Assembly: GCF_032362555.1 (NCBI RefSeq)
Contig: NC_083520.1
Coordinates: 2,604,001-2,668,000, forward strand
Length of the DNA stretch: 64,000 nt
Origin: Amyelois transitella
Taxonomy: Eukaryota; Arthropoda; Insecta; Lepidoptera; Pyralidae
Direction: 5' to 3'
Below are positions 41,256 to 55,450 of this stretch, one piece after another. Each line of letters starts with the position of its first letter. Position 1 is the stretch's first letter. The notes beneath the pieces are model-generated. The model was given only the letters and a program-made list of their open reading frames with translations, did no database searches and was not told the DNA's origin. The translations under genes were made by a program, and so were the position numbers.

Positions 41256-42875
41256 ATATTTCATTCTTCATTAAAAAAAAATGGAATGATATACAGTATT
41301 TCCACTTTTATATGTTACACCGATTAAAAGTAAAAAAAAAAAATATGGCGCGAAAATATTTGACAGGTTGAGCCTATCAGAGACCGCCATTTGAACCCGC
41401 GAACGGAACTGTCCGCTATTACGAGCGAGATAGCAGGAGTCATTTTGTTTTCGGATTTTAAGTTTATTGTATTTGAAATAAGGTCGTTATTTTATTGAGT
41501 TACACTATACTGCGCTGCTTATAAACGTGGTAGTACTGTAAAGCAATAGAAATGCTATGTATCTATTGTACTTGAAGCTATAGTTTTGGTCTAGTGTCAT
41601 AACCATCCGTCTTAAATTGGAACCCGGGGTCCGTCTACTGCCACGATCGACTTGAAATATATATATCAAATTATTTTGACGTTCCTTTATAGCCAATGAT
41701 CAATGGTAGTAAAATTTAAATTATATTTAAAGATGCTGTAAATATGTACATAGAAATAAAACATTTGTTGCTGACATACAGAGTTTTAATATATTAATAA
41801 ATACACATACACATCTGTCTTTTATATACAATAAACTATAGTAAAACACATACAAAAGCTATTTAAAATAGACTTACAAAGCGATTATCTAAAAAGTAGT
41901 TCTTTTTTTTATCATTTAGCTACGAGATTCGTTTAACAAAGATTAAAGAAATAATTTCAATAAAATACTGATATCATAATATTTAATAATCTTGGAAAAT
42001 ACATATTTTTAAGTACACATAGACAACAATATTATAAAAATCTTCAAATGCAGTCATAGAAATGGCACAAATGGCGTTTCATCCACTTACAAAATGCATA
42101 AAAAGGCAATCCCAAAATAACAAATCTTAAATTTACTAGCTTTCTATAAATACATATATTGTTGATTTGCCTTATATGATATCACATATAGACCCCTCCC
42201 CCCCTCCCACCTCATTTAGATACGGTTAGATTCAAGTCCCTTTAATTCTCGACCCTCTCTGATTGAATCCGTCAATAAATACACATTAATCCTTTTTCCA
42301 CATCCTTTTCATTATAAGTACCCACTTTTTTATAAAAAATACATGGATACCACGGAGTGGCATATTGAAATAATTGTAAAAAAAAACTATATAAAATCTT
42401 ATAAAATGCACATTATTCAGATAAATTATTCTCTTGCCTTACATTATTCTTAAAATAACTTGATATAAATTTTATTCTCAGAATTTAAAGTATTTAATGA
42501 AGTACTTAAGCTAAGTACATATTCGAGATGCATTACAAAACAATTGACTATGTGTGAAATCTCTTTGAAAGTTTTTTTCTATTATAATCGTATTCCTTTG
42601 TAGAAGGTAGTAGTAAACGGGACCTTGTTCCTAAAAATATGCGTAGCACTTAATGCGTGTGTAATTTTCATTAAGCCTACAGATATCAACGTAATGTTGA
42701 ATTATACATACATACATATAGTCACGTCTATATCTCTTGCGGGGGAAACAGAGCCAACAATCTTGAAAAGACTTATAGGCCACGTTCAGCATGAAATGAA
42801 ATTATAATTTTTCATATTTCCCTTGCCATAAAGGAAAGCTTTTACACGTCATTGTATTACCTAGGATCCTTTATT
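41256..42875. other. Convergent spacer between NSUN4 and SLC17 genes
   Basis: An AATAAA on the plus strand near 41755, followed by a TGTTGCTG word, is a good NSUN4 poly(A) candidate. On the minus strand TTTATT at 42870-42875 (AATAAA) lies just past the SLC17 stop. A SINE scrap (minus) is at about 42706-42795, and a C-run (cccctccccccctccc) near 42.2 kb. Otherwise unique AT-rich sequence. Confidence 0.5.
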
Positions 42876-45800
42876 TTAAACGTCTTTAACATCCTCATTA
42901 AGTGGCTTGCTCTCAGCGTGTTCCTGTTTCTCGTCCGGGACCTTATTCCAGGGCTGCTCTTCGCCCGAGCCGAAGATTGTGTACGCTAATATCTCGATGA
43001 CGTAAAGGCCGATTGTCACGAAGAAGATCACGCGCCATGCTGATATAGTTTGCTGAAATTGAAAGAAATTGCGGTTTGTTATAATAAAATTAACGAATAT
43101 GAAAGGAAGTGAAGTGATGTGAAATAGCCCACATGCATTGTTTCTTGTATTCAAATAAGTATTTCCACTGTTCTTGTATCTACGTATTCTAATTAAAAAC
43201 TGCCATCTTTGTATTTACAGGTGCAGCTATGTTTTAGAGCTCGTAGTGATCTTTTTATTTCCAGCTTTGAGTCTAGACTATGGTCAGAAATAGTAGGCCA
43301 AATCTTCTGATCAAAATATATCTGATCGTCCAGAAGTACGAGTATATGAATAATTCCTTGAAAACCTATAAATTTGCTATAAGTTCTCAAAATTTTAAAA
43401 GTACATATTTTATGGGTAAGTTTATTTTTAATCTGATTCTTTGTATCAGAGGTGTTTTTATTAGTAGGTAACTCACATTTCCATGAGTGAGGTAGTTGAC
43501 GAAAATAGGTACCACGATGCCTGGTATGGTGGCCACGCTGTTTGTTAAAGCCATCAGAGTACCTGCAAAATGAGGATTTATATAAATAAATTAGTATGTT
43601 TTAGATCATGCTTTCAGCACGGCCTAAACCTGCATTTTTACCAAACCGTGTGACCCTTTTGATTGGTCAATATATAGGTTTATTTGCCTTCAACTGTATG
43701 TATGTATAGATGAGTTAACTAATTTTAAGAATTTTTTTATAAGGATATGTTGTCGTGGAATCTAAATTTCATTTATTCACCCTTAGACTGCACCCTTTGT
43801 TAAGGATTGGGAATTTTTGATTATTCTTGGCATCGTTATTTTTAATAAATAAATAAATAAATAAATATATATGGGACAAATTACACTGATTGAGTTAGCC
43901 TCGAAGTAAGTTCGAAACTTGTGTTACGAGATACTAACTCAACGATACTATATTTTATAATAAATACTTATATAGATAAACATCCAAGACCCAGGGCAAT
44001 CAGAAAAAGTTCTTTTCTCATCATGCCCTGGCCGGGATTCGAACCCGGGACCTCCGGTGTCACAGACAAGCGTACTACCGCTGCGCCACAGAGGCCGACA
44101 AAAGTTAAGATCAATATTATAAGTTTACCTGCGAAGTTGGGCGCGATATCGATGTGGTTGGCGAGGAACCCGCAGAACATGCCGCCGATGGCCGTGACGC
44201 CCAGCGCCGTGGCCGCCAGCGCCGCGGCGCGCGCGCAGCCGATGTAGCTCAGCGACAGCAGCGCCAGCGCGGGCACCGCCGACGCTGCAGCAGGGGGATG
44301 TCATCCAGCACACAAATATTTTAAACTAGCTGTGCCTGCGACTTCGTCCGCGTGAAATCATTCAATTCATCAAATCATCAAATTTGGGCATTATTGAAGC
44401 TCTTAAGGATGAATAATTTTACCCCGTTTTTTTTCACATTTTCCATTATTTCTTCGCTCCTAATAGTTGCACCGTGATGTTATATAGCCTATAGCCTTCC
44501 TCGATAAATGATCTATTCAACGCAAAAATAATTTTTCAATTCGAACCAGTAGTTCCTGAGATTAGCGCATTCAAACAAATTAACTCTTCAGCTTTATAAT
44601 ATTAGTATAGATAGGTCAATATTCAAACTGCATAATTTAATTTAAATTTATATTCACTTAATAATAAAAATCTTTTATTAGGCAACAACATAGTTTTAAT
44701 TTAAAATTTAGGTGCTGGAGCCATCTTTTAAGCAAAAGAATGCTTGTCCGCTTGAAACTCCGCTCTTCTTATCGATAAGACACATAAATGTTACCTAAAG
44801 TGATTTAGAACATGCATGACTAAGTTGTAGGTTTATAACAATTTGTATTACAATATCTCATACTAATACAATTTAAAGTCTTAACTGATAAATGTCTCCA
44901 ATTCTTCATATGTTTGATTGTTCAACCACATTATTAACATTGTTTTGCACTCGTAGTAAGGTTTGTTGTATATATATATATATTATACTATTAATTTTAT
45001 TATAAAGAAGGGCAGAACGAGAGTTGAACTGCACTTGAGCAAAGTGTGTTACTGTGTGTTGATGCTGAGCAACATCGTACTTATCATGACAATATTCAAT
45101 AAAACAGTATTTTAAAGTTAATATGCGATTTGTAATATAACATTTAACAAATATAAAATTGGAACGTATCTTGATCAAATTAATGCAGCAAAGGCTAAAT
45201 GATAGCAAAAGGTCAGGTCAAGAATGCCCGAAACCGCCGAGCTTACATGAAGACAGTTATGAATGTGGATGAAGCGAAAGAAGTATGCAGACATCGTGGC
45301 AAGTGGAAACTGTTTACCTCTCCGGGAAAAAGGTGTGATTTCATGTAGTATGTATAAAATTGGTTAATAATTTACGGGATACTCAGTATAATAAACCGAT
45401 CAGGTGGCAAGCGGTAGTAATTTTCATCACTCAATAATACCTACATCAAAGTCCGTTTAGTAGTCCGTTCGTAGACAGTGCCAACAGACTGACAAGACTG
45501 ATAGGCCGCGTTCAGGTAGGTAGATATACAAAATAAATTTAAAAATACTGCACATTCAAGCAACCTTGTCACGGCGACTGTTCATGAAAATTGAGCAATC
45601 CCCGTCCCAATACTTATCAAGTAAGTATAGGTAATTGTTGTATTTATCAAGTTAAATTCTGATCCCGGTATTAAAAACCAGGTGGTTTCTAGGGTGAAGG
45701 CTGAAAGGAAAAAAAAATGGGTCCAAAAATTACAATGTAAAATATAATAACTCACCAAATAAAGTGCCGATTTTCCTAGCCGTGGTGGTGGTGATGTAGC

Positions 45801-48800
45801 CCTTGCCTCGCATCCAGTCGAAGGTCTTACTGAGAGCCATGCTGAACAGCCACAACGAGAGGAACGGGAGCGCCGTTGCTGATGCATTCTGTAAGACAAA
45901 GCTCATTATAAAATGTAGGTACTTAGATAGTATGAGTAAAGATACCTATTATTTACTTATATTTTTAATGTAGACAATGTGCATTCTTAGAAAAAATTTT
46001 AACATGTTATTTTTAAACTTTATATTGCATACATATTTCACAATTTAGATTTAAGAGATCTATATTTGTAAATTTACGTCCGGTAAAAATGCTGCAGTGT
46101 AGTTTGTTCCGCAGTTTCTTCTAGGTACACATGCGTTTTGGAAGCGGTAGCAGATGTGTAGATACATACAAAAGAAAATGCTCATCAGGCTGAACAAGTT
46201 TTGTTAAGACGTCATTTCGATATTTCCTATGTGTTTAGCTGAGTTGTTATGGTTCGATATCAGCTGTTCCAGATTCCAAAATAAATTATACCCTATATGT
46301 TGGCCAGGCATAAGAGCTATACAACAAAAAGTTTCATTCAAATCCATTCAGTTCCGGAGATAACGTACAAATAAACATTCAAACAGACATTTTTTGGCGG
46401 CGTGTACAAACAAACATTCAAACAGACATTTTTTTTAAATTGATGCTCGGTTACTATTTCTTCATTGTTATAAATCATTTTTTTGAAAATCTACTCAATG
46501 TACAGACAATTTTTATTTACTATTTTATCATATGTATTGATTGATGATATAGTATGTACCTACCTATTGTTGAGTTCGTATCTCGTAACACAAGTTTCGA
46601 ATTTACCTACTTCGAGTCTAACTCAAACTTAAATTTGTCTTAGTTAGTCTATGAGGACATTCTTTTCGAGACTCTGCCTGTAAGGTATAAAGGCGCAATT
46701 ATATGTATGTACGAAAGTTTTTAATATACCTACTTCGAGGCTAATTCAATATTCAAAAAAAAATCAAAAATTTTTATTCATTATTATAGGATACTTCATA
46801 TCGCTTAATAATTGTCAAAACGTATAGTTCAACAACATTGGTTGACGTCAAATAAATTACTTAAAAGTTAAAGTTAATGGACATGGACTAACTAAAACAA
46901 ACTTAAAGTTGTCTTAGTTAGTATAAAGGCGCAATTATATGTATGTACCGTGTAGTATTTAAACAAACCTCAGCCACGTTGAACTTGAGAACTTGCTTCA
47001 TGTAGAAGGGCAGCTCGATGAGCAGCATGTACCAGCCCCAGTTGGAGCACACGTGCGACACCAGGATGGCCAGGAACGGCGGGGAAGTCAGCACGGCCTT
47101 CCACGGGATTGGCAGTTTCTGGAAAGTTCTTGAATGTTATTGACACCCTTCGATCAAGTGTAAAAATAGGTTTATATAGTTTTTATATACTTTATCGAAG
47201 TTAGTAGGTACCAAATATTCTTAAAAGTAAAATTGGCACGAGAAGAATTAAGATAAAGAACTGTAAATTTTTTTAAGGCAATTTACTAGATATCCGTAAT
47301 ATACCATCCGGAGTATGTAACGAAGCTAAAATATGTAGCATACATACATACATATGGCCACGTCTATATCCCTTGCGGGGTAGACAGAACCAACAGTCTT
47401 CAAAAGATTGAATGGCCACGTTTAGCTATTTGGCTTAATGATAGAATTGAGATTGAAATAGTGACAGGTTGCTAGCCCATCGCCTGAAAAAGAATCCCAA
47501 GTTTGTAAGCCTATCCCTTAGCCGCCTTTTACGTCATCCATGGGAAAGAGATAGAGTGGTCCTATTCTTTTTTGTATTGGTGCAGGGAACCACACGACAT
47601 TAAAAAAATATGTAGGTACGAGTATATTTGAACTTTGCATTAGACAACCTTGCTAGACGAAGCTAAATTGAGAGCAATAAAACAATGTTATGTTTATAAT
47701 GTGGCTGTTTTGCTGGTTCGTAGGTCAGTTCATACTTATTTGATTTTTTGGACGAATGGGACGAAGATTATTTTTAACCGACTCCAAAAAAGGAGGTTCT
47801 CAATTCGACCGTATTACAGCCTCTAGGTACTACTCCTCTTTACACTTGGACTTATTACGTTTTCAACACAATTTTTTACATGTAAGAAAACCCTGGGGAA
47901 AAATAAGGTTAAAATGCGATAGATACATATGTACATAAAATCACGCCTCTTTCCCGGAGGAGGGGTAGGCAGAGACTACCTCTTTCCACTTGCCATGCTA
48001 TAATAATAATATATAATCGGAATAATAATGCGATAGATCCTTTACTATTATTCCGATCTATATGGTCCTTCTCCTTCACATAAATTCACTTCACCTCTCG
48101 ATATTAAGGCGTCACAATAACATTGATTATAAGCCAGTATTCTGTCATGGCACCTCCTTTATTTTCGTTGTTTTACTTTTACCATTAACTAAATTATTTT
48201 TTACATACAGCTTGGATAATTAAACATGACCCAGCATGGCAGTTTTGGTAGTTCATTTTTTTACCTGATACTTATTGTTCTTATGAGCCAAACAGCTGAA
48301 CGTGGCCTTACATTCAAAGACTGTAACCTCTATCTAGCCTGCAAGGGATATAGACGTGATTATATGTATGTTATTTACTCTTATAAGACGAACCTTATGC
48401 TCAGAATGATCAGCAGTGCTGCCTCCCAGCGAGGTGACGATCATCTCCCTCTCCTCGACACTGATCAGGGGCTGCTGTTGCGGGGAGTCCTTGACCAGGA
48501 TCGTCCACAGCACCATCCATATGATGGACAGACCTCCCATCACGTAGAACACGCTCTCCCAGCCTGTTGAGGGAAAATTTCCCATATTATGATGCCGTGT
48601 GGTTCCCGGCACCTTTACAAAAAAGAATAGGACCACTCCATCTCTTTCCCACGGATGTCGTAAAAGACGATTAAGGGATAGGCTTATAAATTATAGGCGC
48701 TCTTTTAGGCGATGGGCTAGCATCCTGTCACTATTTGAATCTCAATTCTATCACTAAGCCAAACAGCTGAGCGTAGCCTATCAGTCTTTTCAAGACTGTT

Positions 48801-51800
48801 GGCTCTGTCTACCCCGCTAGGGATATAGACGTGATCATATGTATGTATGTATTATGGTACAGTGTGCTGAAAATGTATAAGGATTTTCAATAGTATGGTA
48901 CAGTGCACTTAAAAGTAGGTAAGAGGTACCCCTATCGTTGGTTCTAATGCTTTTTCATGTGACCCAGTATTTGAAAGAAGCTTCTACAAAGCTTTACCCA
49001 ATGTTTCCATGATGAAATTTTTCTCTTTTTTTTTGTCTCATGATATTTGACAACATTTGTTAACTATTCGATTCATCAAAGGTCTCACATTATATCTAAC
49101 TATGTAATTCTATAAAAGTTAATCAGTATCGTTTAGGCAGTATCCCTTAAAACACGTCTGGAACTTACTGTAAATTGATTTAATAAAAGTTTATCAGCAG
49201 GGCTTGGGAGAATATTCAACAGAATCATGAAGGTTTCAATCCACTTACCGACTTTAGCAGCCAGAATCCCAGCCATCAGTATAGAGATGACGGTGCCAAG
49301 AGAGGTTCCCGCGTAAACCAATGCTGATATCACGCTGCGTTCAGCTGGCGGCGCCCATTTCGACAAAAGCACGTGCATAGCCGGAAATGTTACTCCCTGA
49401 ATAAAACGAAAGGAAAAAAGAATAGAGAACCGCTAACTGATGCTCTTACGGTGGTCCAGCCCTGTGGTTCCCGGCTTCAATACAAAAAAGAATAGGACCA
49501 CTCCATCTTTGTCCCATGGATGTAGTAAAAGGCGACTTAAGGATAGGCTCACAAACTTGGGATTCTTTATTAGGCGATGGGCTAGCAATGTGTCACTTTT
49601 AAAATCTCAATTCTATCATTAAGCCAAATAGCTGAACGTGGCCATTCATTCTTTTAAGACTGGTGGATCTGTCTATCCCGCAAGGGATATAGACGTGACT
49701 ATATGTCTGTATGTATGTATGATGCTCTTACGGTGAGGGAAAACATCGTGAGAAAACCTACCCTAAATATACGGGGGTTGCACATTCAGGCAACTGGCAA
49801 CCATGATCCAATATGGGTTAATACTAGGCCGGTTCTAATTGGTCAAGCCAACAAGGGGGAAGTCTTCAAGAGTGCCCTGTTGTGTCCTACAATACCTACC
49901 CCACCGACGCCTTCAGCGACTCTCATGACGATGACGCCCGCGTAGTGAGTCTCCGCCATTACAGGAGTGAGTAATGTCCCTACAACGTTGATGGCAACAC
50001 TGAAGAACATCACCCATTTTGCTGAGAAGAGCTCTGCGATACGGGCACCTGTTTGACAAGTAAGAAAACATTCATCGTTATCAACATATCAACCGCAGGA
50101 CGACCAATTTCGAATATCGGCCTCCTTCAATGATTTCCACTTCGCTCTATTAGAAGCAAACAGCATTCAACGTTTTCCCGCTGACGCCTCCCTATCCAAA
50201 GACAAGTTAGAATTTAACCAGAATTAGGGCCAGAACACGCCAATAATTCGTAATTTTTTTAAATAAATATCACTTTTGCGAAAAAACTAACGAAAATAAT
50301 TTTCGTCCAAAGCGAGGGTCTGTATAGCTTTGTCCATGTTTGGCTAAACCTCAGTTGTTCGTATATTTCTTATTGAGAAAGTCACCGTTTACCAATCTCA
50401 CGTGGGAGAAACTTTTGAATAAACAAATCTTCATTCTGTTTGTGGTGTAGACATAAAGGTTCCTACACACAGTGCCGGCGGTTACGGCACGGTACGTTAC
50501 CGTCCGTAGGCATATGATACGAGGCCGGCATGGTGTATAGTAGTAGGTATCCTTAAGAATTGGGTAACTAACAGTCTGAGTACCTACGTTAATTCGCGTT
50601 CGGATTATTATAAGAATTTTATCAGCAACAACTCGGTCAAAAGTTGCGGGCTTTAGAAAAGTCAGTGGCCGATTAAATATCTAGTCGACATTGACTGAAT
50701 AACGGCTAAACATAGACCTCCTAAAATAGATCCCTAACAACAGTTGCATTATAGTAGCCGATAACTAGCCATCACCTAGGTAAATACTAGGTATATACGA
50801 CATATTCCGGGGTGCTTCGCACTCGTGGGAATTTCCAGATAAAAGTTACCTGTGTTGCCTAAAATTTTGTCCGTCTGTGTTCCAAATAATCAAAATCGGC
50901 CCAGTAGTTGTTGTGTGATATAAAGTAAAGCCTAGAAATATGGATTATTAATTTGTGTTATGTAAAAACTCTAGCTAGATACAAGTAGTCATTTCATTTT
51001 TAGGAATATATTTGAAATAGGAAGAAATTTGGGACATTACGAACATATCCTACTTACCAGGAAGTTGTGACACCAAATATCCCCAGAAGTAGCAACTGAG
51101 GATCATGCCTTGTACTTCAGGCATCCAGATGAAAGGTCCATCCTCCGCGTCCTGAAATATATACCCCAATCAGATATAATAAAACGACATATGGTATACC
51201 AAACTATTAAAATGTCAGGTCTAAAACGGAGGCCTGATTCTGTCCGTTCCGTCCGATCAAAACATAGGAAAGATAAAATAGGTAAGTAGGTATATTCATC
51301 TATCATCCCTGACCTGACCTTCAACATTCGTTGCTGTCAATTGCCTGATTACGATTGCTGGAAATCAGCAACACATAAAATTGAACAGCTCATGAAATAT
51401 TGATTTCTGTTAAACAATTGAATGCGTTTCATTGACTGCCATTGATAATTTGCATAACGGCATTTTATTTTGGGTCACAGTCTCGTTGGGCTCCAAGTAT
51501 ATGGGTCTGATATATAGGATTTGATATTGGTTTCGAATCCAGTCGAAAATTTAACATGACGCAAGGGGGTAACCCACATACGCTAATCTTTAGATTTGTT
51601 TTGAACTAAATCCAAAATGAGGCCGATTATTTTTATGCAGTGTGTGCATGTCACTGTCTAATGCGTGTATGTTTGTCTGTGCAGTTAATTTCATAAACTA
51701 CATACGTCAGAACTTTTAAAAAAGTAGGTACCTAAATAAAAAGACTACTACTACTCAGTCTTGCATAGGCACTGGTATATACTGTATACTGGTGTATACT

Positions 51801-54800
51801 ATATATCTGAGTATTTTGTACTCTTTAACAAGGTCATTAATTATGAACCGTTGAGGATTTTCTTTTTTAAATTCGCAAGTATTATATACATATACTTAAA
51901 CATCTTCTTTTGATTTTAATTGAGTCAAAGCTTTTTATTTCCATATAATTTATTATCTGCTTCACTCGTGTTAAATATTTTTTAAGGATTCCAAAAATAA
52001 ATTAACATTGAGTTCAACAGCCTAATGGACTGAAAACAGTGTTTACGTTGTATACCGGGTATTTTACGATCGACCTGGTTATTTCTCTGAAATTTACAAG
52101 TTTGTCTTGATTCTGGATTACGTTAGGTATTTTTTTTATAAAAACGACTGTGTCGAGTTTGGAACCAACAATTCTCTGATGACTCTGACTAATCAACTTT
52201 TGAATAGGTAGGTAGATTCTGATTCTGAAAAATATTTTTTTATAAGTTCTTGTACCTAGGTATGGACAAATTGAGTCATCAGCAACCCTGTATAGAAGTT
52301 GTTACGATAAAAAAATTTATCGGAAGATTTTATATGACGGCTGTAGTTCAAAGTTTGGCTGGTGTTTAAAAAAGCAACTTTATGTACTTATACATATTTT
52401 ACACTCGAATGCGTATTCGGTTAGGCATTCAGGCAATAATTACCCGTGCCGGCCAGAATCTTAATTTAATTTAGGTACCTATTCATATATAGGTTCCAAA
52501 ATTACTTACTTATTAAAATTTTTTGTTTTTTTTTTATTGCCAAACTGCACAACAGTTTGTCGGCAATGACTTGTGACTTAATTATTATAAGATCCATCAA
52601 GATCGTGAACCAGTGACAGAAAGTTGAAATGGAATTCTACCAGGGACAGTTAGAAGGTTAGAACAATACAATTCGGAAACATAAACCCTACCAAAAAATA
52701 CCGGAAACACAATCCCATTTTAATTATGCTATGAATAAAATCTGTAATTGTTACCTCAGCAGCCACGTCCCCACCACATGTTGCTGTGCTATTATCTGTG
52801 CTCGAGACCGCCTTCTCTCCTGTCAGGCTCTTGATGGCCGTGTTGTTCAGCATGCTGACCATGGTGACTGACAGGTTGACCTTTAACCCGTAAATGATGG
52901 CCATCCCAATGGAGCCGAGGACCGCTAGAATGTAGCGAGCGGGGAGGCATCCTGTAATAAGACATTTTATTTTATTACTTATGTCAACGGCTCTCGTAAT
53001 GTAAGAATAGAAATCTAAAAATAAAAAGCATTTCTATTTTGCCCTCCTTTTTAAATCAGTCTTCGTAATAAAAAGTGCTAATGTCCTATCATAGGCTAGA
53101 TAATTTATCTAAGGATCTAGTGTGTAGATAAACCCGAATTTTGATCAATTATTTATGTGGTTTTTGTGTAGAGAAAAGTAGGTACCATATTATGTACCTT
53201 ACGTAAAAAAACAGTGATAATTTCATGTACTAGGTAAGTACCTATATGACTCTATGATCTAAGATTGTTATCTTTAAACCATTATTTCACATTACACAGC
53301 TACAATCGTAATGAATTTTGTAATAAAAAGATGTAATTATAGCATAAATATTCAGTTCACGCACAAAACAGAACTTATTTATGCAGCTGTTTTTAAAATC
53401 ACATCCCGTGGTCTTGTGTTAAATATTCCGGCTTCCATAGTGTCAGGTCATTGAACGTTACATTTGGTGGTCGTAAAATACTCATTAACCAAGTAGTTTA
53501 TTCTTTTTTCTTACGAATTGTAGAGGAGTGTTTGATGTTTATCATAAAACCGGAAAAACGAGACAAAGCTAAAACAAAATCCTTTTTTTACCTCCGCGTC
53601 TACCGCCCACCAAAGTTCATAAAGTTTTCAAACTTACGTCAATTTGTCTATTGCATCGTAGCTAGCCACCACAAGAATGGACACATTTTGATGAGGCTTT
53701 ATGGTTTGATGAACACTGGTTAAGAATTTTTAAGTGTCTGGCAAAATACGTCAAGACGGCATGTGATGTTTTTGTACGCGACTGCGACTGTACCAAAAGT
53801 ACCTACCCTATGTCCTTCTCTGTGCTCCACAGACTATGAAAAATTATAAAAATCGGTTCACTAGTTTCACAGTGAAGAGGTAACAACTTTACAAGTACTT
53901 TATAATACTTATTATCATATAGTAATGTTATTAGTATAGAAATGGATTGAAAACTTCTTGTGGTGCTATCTATGCTACCTCTACTTTGGATACCGGTTTT
54001 TTGTACCATTGGCGTAGATTTTTCAATTGATGACATAAGAAAGTAGGTTAGTTTGTGTTTAGTTTCATTATGTGCTCCCAATGGAACAATGCTTTATTTG
54101 CATTTGACATGTTAATCTACTGAATTTGCAATAGAACCTTTTACTTGATTGAATTTTAATTGATTAATGGGTTGATAAATATTTAACCTTGGGGAAAAAC
54201 TGTACACGGGAAGCTTCTACTAGTTTTTTATTGTATCTAAATACTAGTATGTACCTTGGTGAAAGTTCAACTTAAAGGAAGTATGATATGGTATACAATG
54301 AAATGACACTGTATCATTAGGCTCAGCTGTTGACTTCTGCCCTATTTGTAAGGCTTTTATGCAAGCACAGCATGTAATAAAATCTTGAATTAAAATTCAA
54401 TAATGCAATTGTAAAATGTACGGAAATAAGTAGGCTCAAGAAATCCCTAAAATAGTCCACACACGTACGCTTTCTTATTTCTGCAGGGTATCATGTCAAT
54501 AATAACCAAGAATAACTTCCCCTTAAGTAATTACATTAAGCACCAGTAACATTCCATGCTTGCTTACTTTGTGTCTTACTTTACTAAATTGGTTACTTCT
54601 AATCTTCCAAGAACTATAGTGTCAATATGTTAAAAATGTTGACTAGGTAGGTAGGTACCTATTTAATGGGATAATGAGCGAAGTGCGTCCTTTTCCTTCA
54701 AAATTAGGTTCCTATATTGTACAGAACGCCCACACGTTCCTCTGCAGATTAGGTGTGTAATAGACATACCTACATACATAACAGATCTTATCACCTCTTT

Positions 54801-55450
54801 CCCGAGGGCTAGTCAGAGACTAAGGGATTTGCTTATAAATTTGGCATTCTTCTTTTAAATGATGGGCTAGCAACCTGTCACTATTTGAATCTCCATTCTA
54901 TGATTGAACCAAACTCTTGGCTCTGTCTACCCCGCAAGGGATATGGACGTGATTATATGTATCTATGTAGGTATATCATATCAGAGACTGTTGCCATTTG
55001 CTACTTGCCATCATTGCTTGATAAATTTTTCACTTCATCCAAATTCATCAATATAAGCTACGAGTCATTTAAGGGCTCTCTTAAGTTGACATTTGCCCAG
55101 AATGTACTAATAGGACATTCGGATTAGGTATAATTGTTTATCCTACGGGAACATAACTACACTTGTACTTGTTTTCAGTCTGAAAGTTTTTCAGCAAATG
55201 ATCGTTGCTCGATGAATCGTTTTGAGATTTATTTTAACACAACTTTTAAATAACTTTCCAAACTTACTTATATTACTAAAAAAAACTGGACAGTTTTCAT
55301 AAAACTTAAGAGTTGAGAATAGTTCAACACTAAAGGACAAACAGAGGCAACATTGTTGAAATTAGACTACGAGGAAACATTTGAATATAAATTAATATAA
55401 ACTTTTTACTTACGTCCGAAAATATTTCCCTTCGCCGGTACGTCCATCAT
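42876..55450 (-). CDS. SLC17-type anion/phosphate transporter (MFS), 11 exons
   Basis: Coding exons: 55450-55414, 52951-52755, 51151-51058, 50048-49900, 49396-49249, 48563-48394, 47118-46969, 45888-45756, 44284-44129, 43562-43477, 43052-42876; 498 residues, all junctions in phase. The start is MMDVPAKGNIFGRCLPARY. Around twelve hydrophobic segments give the major facilitator fold. Family marks are GLKVNLSVTMVSML in helix 1, YFWGYLVSQLPGARIAELF, the helix 4 signature RVAEGVGGGVTFPAMHVL followed by SKWAPPAERS, and CSNWGWYMLLIELPFYMKQVL. The first outer loop is Thr/Ser-rich with two glycosylation sequons (N48, N66). The C-terminal tail is acidic and cytosolic. Insect relatives are annotated as putative inorganic phosphate cotransporters or sialin; substrates range from phosphate to organic anions, coupled to Na+ or H+. 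The exact substrate cannot be read from sequence. Introns carry many SINEs. Confidence 0.9.
43855..44100 (-). mobile_element. tRNA-derived SINE, full copy
   Basis: Read on the minus strand, the head (44100 to about 44026) is tRNA-like. A box A region (gtggcgcagcggtagtacgc) is followed by box B (ggttcgaatcc at 44044-44034). These are internal RNA polymerase III promoter elements. The body with tattataaaatatagtatcg and acttcgaggctaactcaat follows, then a TTTA tail. It is the parent form of truncated copies at 25.8, 27.1, 27.65, 36.46, 40.56 and 46.56 kb. It is not a functional tRNA gene. Confidence 0.85.
44325..44617 (+). mobile_element. RTE-like LINE 3' end
   Basis: The copy runs from ctgtgcctgcgacttcgtccg to gctttataatattagtatag. 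It is nearly colinear with the copy at 36.53-36.80 kb. Confidence 0.75.
45165..45360 (+). mobile_element. LINE C-terminal fragment with ATGT tail
   Basis: The words cgtatcttgatcaaattaa, gaaaccgccgagcttacatg and gtatgcagacatcgtggcaag. Same family as the fragment at 23.13 kb. Confidence 0.75.
46030..46875. repeat. Cluster of truncated dispersed repeats
   Basis: 46030-46175: the 'gcagtgtagtttgttccgc' family. 46260-46440: RTE-like tail with a short duplicated word (aacattcaaacagacatttttt occurs twice). 46555-46640: tRNA-SINE body. 46760-46875: the family of the window start (ttggttgacgtcaaataaat). All lie in the intron between exons 8 and 7 of the SLC17 gene. Confidence 0.65.
47339..47604 (-). 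mobile_element. ATGT-tailed SINE with target duplication
   Basis: A full minus-strand copy. AAAATATGTAG occurs at 47328-47338 and 47605-47615. Confidence 0.85.
47930..48000 (-). mobile_element. LINE 3' tail fragment
   Basis: The words cacgcctctttcccggagg and gcagagactacctctttcc match the tail at 62.45 kb. Confidence 0.7.
48285..48370 (+). mobile_element. ATGT-tailed SINE, 3' fragment
   Basis: The words agccaaacagctgaacgtgg and gcaagggatatagacgtgatt end in ATGT, just next to the donor of SLC17 exon 6. Confidence 0.7.
48592..48848 (+). mobile_element. ATGT-tailed SINE, full copy
   Basis: The copy runs from gccgtgtggttcccggcacc to the ATGT tail. TATTATG on both sides is a likely short target duplication. 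It lies about 30 bases upstream of SLC17 exon 6 in the direction of transcription, close to its acceptor. Confidence 0.85.
49454..49719 (+). mobile_element. ATGT-tailed SINE with 16-base target duplication
   Basis: Flanked by the perfect repeat TGATGCTCTTACGGTG at 49438-49453 and 49720-49735. It inserted into an older dispersed repeat that resumes at 49736 (gaaaacatcgtgagaaaacct). It lies in the short intron between SLC17 exons 4 and 5. Confidence 0.93.
54780..54965 (+). mobile_element. ATGT-tailed SINE, internally deleted
   Basis: The words gatgggctagcaacctgtcac, then ttggctctgtctaccccgca and an ATGT tail. The head and part of the middle are missing. First intron of the SLC17 gene. Confidence 0.75.

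Noticed and set aside
44034-44092. tRNA gene at 44.05 kb
   Set aside because: It has box A and box B, but is followed by the body shared with many truncated copies and does not close as a normal tRNA cloverleaf flanked by unique DNA; it is the head of a tRNA-derived SINE.
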